NCBI RefSeq assembly: GCF_035582795.1
Contig: NC_134373.1
Span: 25,886,501 to 25,950,500 of the forward strand
DNA length: 64,000 nt
Origin: Mycteria americana
Taxonomy: Eukaryota > Chordata > Aves > Ciconiiformes > Ciconiidae
Direction of reading: 5' to 3'
Under the pieces are notes generated by a model, which saw only the letters and a program-made list of their open reading frames with translations, did not search any database and was not told the origin of the DNA. The position numbers and the translations under genes are program-made. Below are positions 1-12,400 of the stretch, piece after piece (within the stretch, counting starts at the first letter, position 1; every line of letters starts with the position of its first letter).

Positions 1-465
1 AAGGGGCGGGCTGGGCCCGTCCTGCCTCGGCCATCCCCCTCCCCAGCACCCGGCCAGCAGCTGCCTGTGCTCCCCGTCTAGGCAGGGGTCCCACGCCCCC
101 GAGCCGGGGTCCCCTCTGCGACGCTGGGGCAGGCAGCCACTCTGCAAAGACCCCAGCCACTCGGGGTGCAAAGACCCCCTTTTGTCACCTCTTCTGTTGC
201 TGCTGGGCCGGGAAATGGGTGATTCGGGCTGAGACGGGAGCGTATCCAGCAGGCCGGGGGTGCTCAGAGCGAGGGTGATGCTCCTGTGGCATGGGCTCGG
301 CGCCGGGGGCTTCACTCCAGGCGGGGGTCCCTCCCGGCAGGGCTCCACGCCGGTCCCTTCCCCGAAGCCTGAGCCCCCGCCCCTGTTGGTCTGTGCATCC
401 CCCCAGGCTGATGATCCCTGCCGCTGCCCCGGCCAGCCGCCTGCCGTGACCCCGGGAAGGTGGCG
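1..465 (+). promoter_or_regulatory. OBSL1: OBSL1 5' flank and probable 5' UTR
   Basis: This is GC-rich sequence in front of the OBSL1 start codon, with a GC box (GGGGCGGG) at its left edge. A pyrimidine-rich stretch ending in an AG at 405-406 looks like a splice acceptor, so the coding exon probably begins at 407 with about 59 bases of 5' UTR, and the true first exon and promoter may lie nearer the window edge or outside it. In human, INHA lies head-to-head with OBSL1, so it would be expected just left of this window. No coding sequence was recognised here. Confidence 0.4.
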
Positions 466-3400
466 ATGGAGGGGTTCGGGGGAGCCCCCAGGTTCCTGGC
501 CTATCCACGTGCCTTCACCGTGCAAAGTGGTGCCGACGCGGTCCTCAGCTGCCAGATCACGGGCGACCCCCGGCCAAGCATCCTCTGGGAGAAAGACAAG
601 ACCCCGATCGAGCCCGCAGGCCGCTTCCACGTGGAGGCCAAGGGGGACCTGTACAGCCTGCTGGTGTCCCGCACCACCCCCCAGGACAGCGGGCTCTACG
701 TCTGCAAGGCCAAGAACAGCGTTGGCGAGACCTATGCTGCCGCCACGCTCAAGGTGGAGGCGGGGGAGCCCGAGGAAGACGGATATTCGGGTGGCGAGGC
801 GCCCGCCTTCCTTGTTGCCCCCTCGTCCACGCGGGTGTGCCGGGGGGAGGACGTGATGTTCGCCTGCAGGGTGTCCGGGCAGCCCTGCCCGGTGCTGGAG
901 TGGGAGAAGGACGGGCGCAAGCTCTCCGACCTCTTTGAGAGCAGCCACTTCGCAGTGGGGCAGGAGCCGGAGGACTGGCACTTCCTGAAGCTGTTCGGTG
1001 CCCGGCCCCCGGACGGGGGGGTGTACGTGTGCCGGGCACGCAGCGGCTCCCGGGAGGCCCTGGCTGCTGCCGTGCTCCTGGTCGAACCCCGGGCGCTGCC
1101 AGACGGGCTCCCCAGTGGCTCTCCTGCTGACGGCCCCAAGCCGCTGGCGGAGCAGCAGCGGCGGCGGCGGCATGCGGCAGGACGGCATGCGGCACTGGAG
1201 ACCCGGGTGCCCGATGGCGCGGTGCCAGCCGGGGCGCCGGGGGCCAAGGCATTCGCCGTGAGCGCGGGGAAGCACGCCAAGTTTCGCTGCTATGTCACCG
1301 GCAAGCCCAAGCCAGAGATCATCTGGCAGAAGGATGGCGAGCCCCTCACCCCTGGCCGCAGGCACCTCATCTACGAGGACCGGGAGGGCTACTTCATCCT
1401 CAAGGTGCTGTACTGCAAACCCCAGGACCAGGGGCTGTATGTCTGCACCGCGTCCAACACCGCCGGCCAGACCCTCAGCGCGGTTCAGCTCCATGTGAAA
1501 GGTAGGAGGGTGGCCAAGTGCGGCCGGGGCGGCCGGGTGCTGGGGGGGTCCAGGGCTTTTTGTCTGGCAGGGCTGCGTCTGTGTGTGAGCCCAGCATCCC
1601 TGGTCTTCCTCCTGCCCCGTGCAGCTGGGGTCACCCCCGGCTCCTCTGGACAGAGCTGCGGGCTGGATGCAGGGGATGCTGGGCTCTCCCCGGGAGCTGT
1701 GCCCCCATCTGTGCCCCTCTCTCCTTGCAAGCAGAGAGGTGGTGTCTCTGGAGGTCTGTGGGTGTCCAGCCATGAGTGGGGACAGTGCCTTGGTGACAAA
1801 TTCCCTTGGAAGTGCAGAGTGGTTTTGGCAGGCAGCCCTGCAGGGCATGGCTCCAAGCATCTGCACTGGCGGCAGCCCCATCCCCCAGTGCCACCCTGCC
1901 AGCTGGGGACAGCCCGCCGCTGGGGTGACCCGGCACCTGGCGCATCCCCCGCCTGCACCCCACTGCTCCCCTCTGCTGAGACGCCTGCCGCGGCATGCTG
2001 GCGTGCACGCTTCTGCATCCCCCAAAACTCCCTGCTGAGATGCTGGGGGCATCGCTGGGTGTCCCCAGCCCGTGCCCTGGTTCCCCCCACTCTGGGGGAT
2101 GTGCTTCCCAGGGCAGTGCCTGTCCCACGCGGGCCGAAGAGGAGAGGGGCGGAGAAGGGCCAAGGGCTCGGCGCCGATTGCGAGCTGGGAGAGCCCCAAG
2201 CAAAGGGCTGCCGGTGGGCGCCGTGCCCCACACGCCCTCAGTGCCCATCTCTCCCGGCGGCAGAGCACCGGCTGCGGTTCCAGGTGCAGCTGGCAGATGT
2301 GGAGGTGGCGGAGCGGGAGGATGCCGTGCTGGAGTGCCAGGTGCCGCTGGAGACCATCCCCACCGCCTGGTACCTGGAGGACAGGGAGCTGCAGCCCAGC
2401 CACAAGTACGTGATGGAGGAGCGGGGCGTGCTGCGGCGCCTGACCATCCGTGACGCCCGCACCGATGATGACGGCATCTACCTCTGCCAGATGAAGGACA
2501 AGGGGCGCAGCATCGCTGAGGTCTCCGTCCGAGGTGGGGGTCAGGTCTCCAGCCACATGGCTTTGCCTTCCTATCCCCCTCCTTGCCAGGCTCTCCACTG
2601 CCCCTTGCATCTGCCTTCCCACCGTTTGGCCGTGGCTGCTGCCCCTCCTCGACCTCCTCCTCCTGACTCCCACCCCAGGGAGCCCCACCCTGCTCCCCAG
2701 CATCCCTCCTTGGCTCCCATGCATCTCCTCCCGTAGGGGTGATCATGAAGCGGCTGCCGCGGAAGCTGGACGTGATGGAGGGGGAGAATGCGGTTTTCTG
2801 CGTGGAGACACGGGAGGCGGCAGAGGGGATCTGCTGGAGCCGGGATGGGCTGCAGCTGCGGGAGTCGCCCCACACCGTGCTGAAGAGCTTTGGCAGGACA
2901 CACCTCCTGGTGCTGGTGCACGTCACCCGCCAGGACGCGGGCATCATCTCCTTCGCCGTTGGGGAGTCACAGACATCCTCCCAGCTCCGGGTCAAGTGTA
3001 AGCCCCAGGCTCGGAGGGGCCCCATGTCCTCCATCCTGCCCATTCACGGGGGGGTGACACGGGGGAGAGATGGGATGGGCACCCACAGCCCTGAGGATGT
3101 GATGCTGTGATGGCTTTTTGGGGAAGGGGGCTTTTAGCAGGGCCCCAGCTCCGCTAGCACTCACAAGCCCCTGTAACCAGCACCATGCTGCATGGGAGCA
3201 AGACCATCCTCTCCATCCTCTCCATCAGAGAGAGGATCCCCAGAGAAACAGGCTGTGTAGCCCCACTCAGCCCTTCTGACACCCCGCCGGGAGCCTTGCT
3301 GCTGTCCCCAAGCAGGCAACACGGGCTGTGACTTGCAGGTGTGAAGCATGACCCCCCGAGCGCACCGGTGGCAGCCGAGATGAGCGTGGCAGAGAGCAAC

Positions 3401-6400
3401 GCGGCCCTGCTGACGTGGTGCCCTGCGCCCGACACCCACCTCCGCCCCCCCAGCCGCTACCTGCTGGAGCGGCGGGAGGCAGCGGGGGGCGAGTGGGTGC
3501 AGTGCCTCGCCACCGACCTGCCCGGCCGCGTGCGGGTGCTGGGCGACAGCGTGCCCCGCGAGGCCGACTACTGCTTCCGCGTCTGCGCCGCCAACGAGCA
3601 CGGCAGGAGCAGCCCCGTGGAGTTCCCCGGCTCCGTGCATCTCGGTGAGGGCACCAAGCTGGGGGCCCCCGCCTGAGACCCAGCTCTCCCCCGGCGCCAG
3701 CCGGGATGTTGTGCCACGGCATGCTGCTGGCCGGTGCCGCCCGGACTGAGTCTCGTTGTGCTCCAGCCCCGGCAGCTCGCCTGGAGAGGGGTCTGCAGGA
3801 TGTGCGGGTGCGGGACGGCGAGGACGCGCGATTCTCCCTGGAGCTGTCGGCCGCAGTCCACGGCGCCTGGTTCCTCAACGGTGCCAGACTTGGCGAGGAG
3901 GAGGAGGCAGGCGGCCGGCACAGCGTGCAGCACCACGGGACAGAGCACTCGCTGCTGATCCGGGGAGCGCAGCTGGCCGACAGTGGGGCCCAGGTCACCT
4001 TTGTGTCCGGTGGTGTGCGGGACTCGGCCACGCTACACGTGCAAGGTGAGCGGGGTGCCAGCCTTGGGGTCCTGCCAGGAGAAGAGCAGCAGGGGGTCTC
4101 ATGCTGGAGGATGCTTCTCACCCCTCTGCAATGTCTCTCAGCCCCGCAGGTCCGCATCACCCCGGTGCCCAAGGCTGAGTGGCTCCGGGAGGTGCCAGCG
4201 GGGCTGCCTGTGCTGCTGGAGTGCCAGGTGTCCCCCCCGGGTGCCACCGTCCGCTGGCTGAAGGACGGCGAGGCCGTGCCCCTGGACGACGTTATTGCAG
4301 TGCAGGCAGAGGGCTGCGTGCGGAGGCTGCTCCTCCGCTCGGCTGGTCCCTCGGACACTGGCACATACACCTGTGATGCCGGGGATGATTCCGTGAGCTT
4401 TGTGGTGACCGTGACTGGTGAGCTGGGGACAGCGTGCAGGAGCCTGGACCCCACCTCCTGACAGTGCTCCTGCCCCTCTTCTTGCCCCCATGATGGGGCT
4501 GAAAGCTGCCATCAGTCGGGTGCCCGTGCTGAGCCCCGCGTTATCCCCGGCAGAGGCACCGGTGAGGATCGTCGGCTCCAACGAGGAGGCCCCCCACGCC
4601 TACGAGGCCGGGCAGCGCGTGGAGCTGTGGTGCCAGCTGTCCCGCCCAACGGCCCCGGTGCGCTGGTACAAGGACGGGGAGGAGGTGGAGGCGGGCGAGA
4701 GCCTGGTGCTGGAGCAGGAGGGGCCGCGGCACCGGCTGGTGCTGCCCTGCGCCCGGCCGCAGGACGCGGGGGAGTTCGTCTGCGACGCTGGCGGGGACTC
4801 CGTCTTCTACACCATCACTGTGGCAGGTGGGTGCGATGCAGACAGGCTGGCAGGGTCACGTCTTGGGGGGCTTTCTTTGGTGGTGCAGGGTGCCACAGCA
4901 CGTGTCACTGTTGGTGCCGCTGTCCCTTGCTGCTCTGGGGTTGGGGATGCTCGTCAGAGATGCTCTTGCTGGGTCCTCACCAGGTCGGGCGGGCAGGGTC
5001 TTTGCGCAGCTCCGGTGCATAAAACCACCCAGACTGACTGGCCAAGGGGACAGCTCGCTCTGCTGGTCCGAAACACTCAGGCACCCGAGGGCAGGCACCC
5101 AGCACCCCCACGCTGGGGTGTTTGCCGGACCTCTCCCACGGCCAGTAAACAAGCCCTCCTCTGAGTTCCTAAAAATAGTGGGTACGAGCGCCCGGCACCT
5201 GGCGTGGGGTGACTCACGGTCGGACATCACTCTGACGGACGGTGTGAGTTGCTGACCTGAAAATTAGCAGTTGCCTGGATACCGACGATTGGGCAGCGTT
5301 TGCTGGGTGCGAGCGGGGGACGGGGACGGGGACGGCGTCCCACAGCGGCTGCTGGCGTCGCCGGCTGGCAGAGGATGATGAAAGCTGAAAGCGAGTGAAA
5401 GACTCCCCCTTGCTGGCCCCAAAACCCACAATCCTGCAACCACAGGAAGGCGACCGGGGGCAGAGCTAAAGCCCGGTTAAAAGGCTCCACGACCGCAGCG
5501 GTAAAACCTCTCCACGGTGTTAATACATGGCAAAGTACCAAAGCTGATGGCAGAGGACGTAGGGGTGAAGATGGGATGAGTGACAAGAGATGCTGGAAGA
5601 GTCAGTGAAGTGGTGACGGCTGGGAGGGTGAAGAAAGGAGGGTTTTAGTGTGCTAAAGGCAAAATTGCCGGTGGGAAGGACAGGCAGCGTGTGCTCTGGG
5701 CAGAGGCAGGAGGCATCGTCCGCCCCACGGGGGAGCTTCCCTAGGGCGGGAGGGGGAAACACCATCTGCTGAAGCTCAGCTTTTCGGCTGAGCAGCTTTG
5801 CATAACTTAGGTGGAAGGGTCTTAGAGAGGCTGGCTCGGTTCGATCAGGATTTGGCCATCGGTGTCACTGGTGGGGCTGGGGGTGGGTGCCAGGAGGCTC
5901 AGGCTGGCACCTCTCTGGCACGAGCGCCGGGCTGGCTGCTGCAAGCAGCGCTGCTGTGGCACGCTTGGGTTTCCCCGAGGCATCCCAGCTATCCCCCAGG
6001 GCCTGCTGCGGCGTGGAGCCCGCCCGCCTCAAGCCCGGCCGCCCCCGCGCGTCTCTGGGTTTTCCGGCAGCTGCCAAGCACCGGGGCTCCCTCGGAGCCG
6101 GCAGCGGGGCTGGGCCCAGAGCCATGCTGCCCGCCGAGGGCTGGCACATCACCCCCTCCTCGCTTTGGTGCCGTTCAACATCTCCAGCTGCACTTCGGCG
6201 ACGTGATTGCTTTTAGCAGGCCCAGGGAGACAGGCAGCCGCCGAGCGTTTGATCAGGGAGCCGGGCGGATGCAGGCTCAGCGTGGCGCAGGTTGAACGCT
6301 GCAAACCGGCGCCGCGCCGCTCTCGCGCGCTGCGGGGCTGCGGTGCGCTGCTGAGCCTGGGCATCGCGGCTGGAAACTGTCGGGGAAGTTTGCAGCCCGG

Positions 6401-9400
6401 GCGCCCGGCACGGGGCAGCTGCGGGCCGTGAGAAGGGCAGGTGGCTGCCTGGCCGCCAGCGTGCTCTGGTGCCCGCTGTGCCCTGTACCTGCCCGGAGCC
6501 ACGGGCTGGCTGCGCACCCACGGCAGGGTCCAGGCCAGCTACGGCCCGCTGCAAGGCGCATGGCCGGGCAGGCGGTGTTGGCTGCTGCAAGCAGGGGCCG
6601 CATCCTGGCCTTGTCCCAGGAGAGAGACAGAAGCACTAGCCGGGACCCGGTGGCCTCCGAAACAGGGAGACAGGCAGAGGGGTGGGCACCCCCTCTGCTG
6701 GCACCACAGAGGGCAATTAGCAGTGCTGCGGCTCGCTAACGAGGCACTTGCCTATCCGCATCCTTCCTCCACATCCCTCAGCTCCGTCCCAGGGCAGAAC
6801 AGGGCAGGTACTGCGGGAGCGAGGGCACGGCAGCGATTTACAGCCAGCTGGAAGCTGGGTGCTCCTCCTGGGAGCGATGGGTGAGGAGAAGAGGGAGCCC
6901 CAGGCAGGGCAGCCCAGCCGCTTGCGCTATGCAGGGTGCAGATGAGGAGGTGCCTCCCAGCCTTAAAGCCAAGGAGCCGGTGAAGCCGTTGCTCTACGCA
7001 GGGCTGTGACTGCCACCATCATCTGCTCTGGTCTTTACATCCTGGCTGAGCCCCGCGTTATCCCCGGCAGAGGCACCGGTGAGGATCGTCGGCTCCAACG
7101 AGGAGGCCCCCCACGCCTACGAGGCCGGGCAGCGCGTGGAGCTGTGGTGCCAGCTGTCCCGCCCAACGGCCCCGGTGCGCTGGTACAAGGACGGGGAGGA
7201 GGTGGAGGCGGGCGAGAGCCTGGTGCTGGAGCAGGAGGGGCCGCGGCACCGGCTGGTGCTGCCCTGCGCCCGGCCGCAGGACGCGGGGGAGTTCGTCTGC
7301 GACGCTGGCGGGGACTCCGTCTTCTACACCATCACTGTGGCAGGTGGGTGCGACGCACAGCTACAGCCTTCTCCCCCTTCTCTCCCTGCCCTGGCTCCCT
7401 GCTCATGCTGCCGTCCCACCGGCAGCTGCAGCATCTTGGCTGCCCCTCACCTCCTCATGAGCAGCTCCTTGCCCGTGCCCCTGGGCTGGAGGGGGACGCG
7501 GGCAGGGGCAGGTCAGCTGCTCTGTCTCCTCCCGCAGCCCTGTGCCATGCTTCCCCTCCGCACCCCAGGGCACGGCCACGCTGCCTGCCCATGGTTTCTG
7601 CCACCTCACGCCCCAGCCCTGGTGCTCCCTCACCTTTCAGCTACCAGCACTGCAGGGCTGGGACGACCCCGGCCGCTGGCCCCAGGGCAGGTAGGATGGA
7701 GGCCAAGTGACACAGGGTCTTGGTCCTCTCAGCCCCGCCGGTCCACGTTGCCCCAGTGCCCAAGGCACAGCAGCTCCGAGAGGTGCTGGCAGGGCTGCCC
7801 GTGCTGCTGGAGTGCCAGGTGTCCCCCCCACATGCCCCTGCCCACTGGCTGAAGGACGGTGAGGCCGTGGTCCCAACTGAGGTCCTGTCCATCCGCTCAG
7901 AGGGATGCTCGCAGAGGCTGCACACTCCCACAGCCGCGCTGTCCGACTCGGGGGCGTACACCTGCGATGCTGGGGATGATGCCGCCAGCTTCAGGGTGAC
8001 CGTGAGCGGTGAGCTGCCGGGGGGTGCCCGTCCTCACGTGGGGCTCACCCAGCACCGCGGCTGAGCCCCGCGTTATCCCCGGCAGAGGCACCGGTGAGGA
8101 TCGTCGGCTCCAACGAGGAGGCCCCCCACGCCTACGAGGCCGGGCAGCGTGTGGAGCTGTGGTGCCAGCTGTCCCGCCCAACGGCCCCGGTGCGCTGGTA
8201 CAAGGACGGGGAGGAGGTGGAGGCGGGCGAGAGCCTGGTGCTGGAGCAGGAGGGGCCGCGGCACCGGCTGGTGCTGCCCTGCGCCCGGCCGCAGGACGCG
8301 GGGGAGTTCGTCTGCGATGCCGGGGATGCGTCTGTCTCCTTCCGTGTCTCGGTGGCAGGTTGGTGGCACAGCAGGGATGTCCTGGGAAGGGCAGCGCTGC
8401 CCCGGCTCTGTGCCACGGGGTCCCCAGCCCTCTCCCTGCCCTCAGCATCGAGAAGGAGGGAGTGCGGCTGCATCGCCCCGGGGCCGGCGGGTGCCCCCCT
8501 CCAGCCGTGCTGGGCTGGTGCTGTGTGCCCGCCGCCCCTGCCCTCGAGCAGCTCCTGCCCCCAAGCAGCTCCTGCCCCTTGCACTGGGGTGAGAGGCTGT
8601 AGCATCCGTGCAGCCCCACGGGGACAGGGACACAGTTGACAGTAAGTAGGGACAGCAGAGCCAGGAGCGGTGCAGAGAGCAGGTCTCACACCCTTCTTCC
8701 ACATACCCGGCAGAGCCGCCGGTGAGGATCCTGCAACCTCCGCAGCGCTCGCTGGAGCTGCTGGTGCAGGCACCGGGGCGCGTGGAGCTGCGGTGCGAGC
8801 TCTCCATGCCAGACGCTCCCGTGCGCTGGTTCAAGGACGGGCTGGAGGTGGATGAGACCGACAACCTGCTGCTGCTGGCGGAGGGGCCCTGGCGCTGCCT
8901 CCTCATCCCCAGGAGCAGCGCGGAGGACGCGGGCGAGTACATCTGCGAGAGCAAGGATGAGGCCGTCTCCTTCGACGTCAAGGTGTCAGGTCAGCGGGGA
9001 CCCAGGAGCAGGGAGGCACTGATGGGGCTCTGGCTGTGGGGCCTTTCCCAGCCTGGGCGAGGGGGACTGGCTCCTCCGTGGTGATGCAGCCGGTGGGTGC
9101 CCACCCCCTGGGCCGCCCAGCACAGGTGCTCGCCTGGGGCTGGCAGCAGAGGCATCCCCAGGGCCGCGTTGTCCCCGCGCTGCTTTGCATCAAGCCATGC
9201 CATCCTTGCAGAGCCACCAGTGAGGATCCTGCAGCCCCGCAGACCTCCCCCCGTCGTGACGGTGTCCCCGGGGGAGACGGTGACGCTGGGCTGTGAGCTG
9301 TCCCGCGCGGATGCGCCCGTGCGCTGGGCCAAGGAGGGCGTCAGGCTGGAGGCTGGGGGCAGCCTGGTGCTGGAGGAGGAGGGTGCCCACCGCCGCCTGC

Positions 9401-12400
9401 TCATCCCTGCGGCCCGAGCCGAGCACTCCGGAAAATATGTCTGCGACGCTGACGATGACGCAGTGACCTTCACCGTCCAAGTGTCGGGTGAGCAAGAGGC
9501 TGGGGGAGACCCTGGTAGGGGGTGCTGGGTGCGCGGACCCCAGACACCCCGGCTCTGTTGGTGTTGGGTGCTGCAGACCCCCTGGTCAGGATCCTGGAGA
9601 GGGACGTCCTGCCGACTCACCGGCATTGCCGGGCCATGGAGGACCTGGTGCTGGAGGTGCACCTCTCGCACGCCCACGGGGAGGTGAAGTGGTACAAGGA
9701 TGGGGAGAAGTTGCAGGACACGGGGCGTGTGCGGCTGGAGGAGGACGGGGCGCGCCGCTCCCTCGTCGTCCTGGGTGCCACGGGCAGGGACGCGGGGGAG
9801 TATCTCTGCGACACCGGCGACGACAGCATCGTCTTCGTCGTCAACGTGGAAGGTCAGTGGGAGGTCCCGGGGGAGACGGCTAGCGGGGCGAGGACCGAGG
9901 TGGGTCCCTGGCTGCTGCGAGGCTGGTGTGGGGCTGGGCTGGGTGGCAGTGAGCATGGGGAAGCTGGTGGGTGGGCACAGGGAGCGGGCTGCACCCACGA
10001 GGGGGCTTTGTGCAAGCCCCTGCACTGCCCAGCTGCAGCCAGAGGAGGTCCGGACAGGACCTGGCCATTGCAGCACCCGGCAATGGTGACAGCCTGTCTC
10101 TGCAGTCCCAGAGCCACCGGTGACCATCGTGGGCAGCATGGGCGCCGTGGAGCATTGCTGCCTGGTGGCTGGGGAGGACCTGGTGCTGGCTTGTGAGCTC
10201 TCCCGGCCCGACGCCACCGTGCGCTGGCTCCGGGACGGCCAGGAGGTGCAGCCGGGTGAGCGGGTGGAGGTGGAGGCCCGCGGGGTGCTGCGGAAGCTCA
10301 CCATCCGTGGGGCGCAGCCCAGCGACTCGGGGTGCTACGTCTGCGATGCCGCCAGTGACCACGCAGTGACGAGCGTGGAGGTGTCGGGTGAGCCGGCAGG
10401 AGCTCAGCACCCCGGGGGTCCCCAGCACGGCGGGATTGTGCTGCAGCCCTGGGCGAGGGGAGGGGACGCCTCTGTGACCCCGCTGATGGTGGGGACCAGC
10501 TCAGCAGCATGGCAGGGGAGGGCAGGAGCCCTGTCCCCAGCCCCACAGGAGCCGTCAGCCAGGAAGGGGCATGTCAGGGTCGTGGTGAGACGCATCCCTC
10601 CCGCCTCCCCCAGCCAAAGGCTGGTTAAATTTAGCCTTGGCCGGCTCCCAGGCGCCGCTCCTCCTGCTTTGGCTGCCAAGGGCTGAACTCAGCCCGGACC
10701 CTTATCAGCTGGAGATGGAGGGCTGTGCAGGGTGGGAGAGGGCCTGGCACAGGCGGGTGTCCCGGCTCCCCAGCAAGGCACTCGGAATGGGGGGGACACC
10801 GAAATGAATGGCCCCAACCCAGCAGCTGAGCTGCCTGTGCAGGGAGGGATGCAGGAGCGATGGACTCGACTGCTGCCCCTGCCTGGGGCCCCTTCCCCAA
10901 GGGACCCCGAGCTGCCAGACCCCGCCAGCCTGCATGCCTGCCTGCCCCACTGGGAGCCCCAGCCGGCCCCACAGCAACCCCCCGCCACTCACAGCATCCC
11001 GCAGCTGGATGCGCCATGACCCCCATCAGCCCCACAGCCCTCCTGCCCCACGGTGACTCACTGTGGGCATTGCCACCTCTCCGCTCGCAGCGGTCCCGTC
11101 CCTGCGCTGCCCTGCACCGTGGGGACACCCCTGAGCCCTGCCTTGTCCCCCGCGCCCCCCAGCCCGGCCCGTGCGCATTGTCAACAAGGAGGAGGCGCAG
11201 AGCCCGCTGGAGGTGCTGGAGGGGGACAGTGTGACGCTGGTGGCCCGGCTGTCCCCGGAGACGGCAGCGGCGCAGTGGCAGAAGGACGGACAGACGCTGC
11301 ACTCAGGCGGGCGGCTGCTGGTGTGCAGCGAGGGTCCTGCGCGCAGCCTCACCATCAAGCAAACGGAGCTGGGCGACAGCGGCATCTTCCTCTGCGATGC
11401 CGGTGATGACGAGGTGTATTTCACACTGCACGTGAAAGGTGAGCCTGGACGCGTCCCTCACCCATGCCGGGGGCCAGGAGCCATCCCCTGCCCTGCACCG
11501 GGATGCTTCGTGCCCCCATCCCACGCTGGTGCCGCAGGCAGGGGTACGGCTAAGCCCAGGGCTCCCTTGGCACAGAGGCGCCCGTGCTGTTTGTGAACAA
11601 GCGGGAGGAGCGGGAGAAGCTGCTGGTGCTGGAGGGCGGCAGCGCCGTGCTCTCCGCCATCACCTCCACGGAGCGAGCTGACGTCACCTGGCTGGGCCCG
11701 TGGCAGGCAGTGGTGGCCAGCGAGCGCTGCGAGCTGCGGCAAGACGGCCGCGTGCACAGCCTCGTCCTCCACAACGTGGCCAAGGAGGACGCCGGTGTCT
11801 ACACCTGCCTCTCCCCCCATGACCAGATGCAGTTCGACGTGAGCGTCCGAGGTGGGCGGTGGGCGGTGGGCGGGCGGTGGGAGTGCTCGGGGACCCCCCT
11901 GTGACGGCAGCGGGTGCTGATGCGGGGGGTTTGGCCGTGCAGAACTGCAGGTGAAGTTCCTGCGCGGGCTGTCGGATGTGCGTGCACGGCAGGGCGAGCG
12001 GGCGGTGCTGTGGTGCGAGCTCTGCAAGGCGCGGGGCGATGTGGTGTGGCGGAAGGACGGGCGGGCGCTGGCGCCTGGCCCCCGCTGGCAGATGATGGCA
12101 GAGGGGCGAGAGCGCTCGCTGGTGCTGAGCCGTGTGGGGCCTGAGGACGCCGGCGAGTACTGCTGCGAGTCCAACGACGATCGGACGCTGGCGACGCTGA
12201 CGGTGCAGGGTGAGCTGTGCCCAAGGCTTGGCCACCACCCTGGGGACTGCTGTGCCATGGGGGCGGTGGGGAAGCTGGGCACAGCGATGGCAGGGGGTGC
12301 GGGTATGCTCAGCGGCTCTGCAGGATGGGGGGTCGCCGGTGCCGTGCCCCGATGCCCTGGCTGTAGTCCCCAGGGTGGTGGAGATCATCACGGAGCTGCA

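Noticed and set aside
1502-2263. Read-through of the first OBSL1 exon into intron 1 as extra coding sequence
   Set aside because: A clear GT donor at 1502 follows the conserved LHVK, and the exon at 2264 restores the human-like continuation; the intron translation has no homology.
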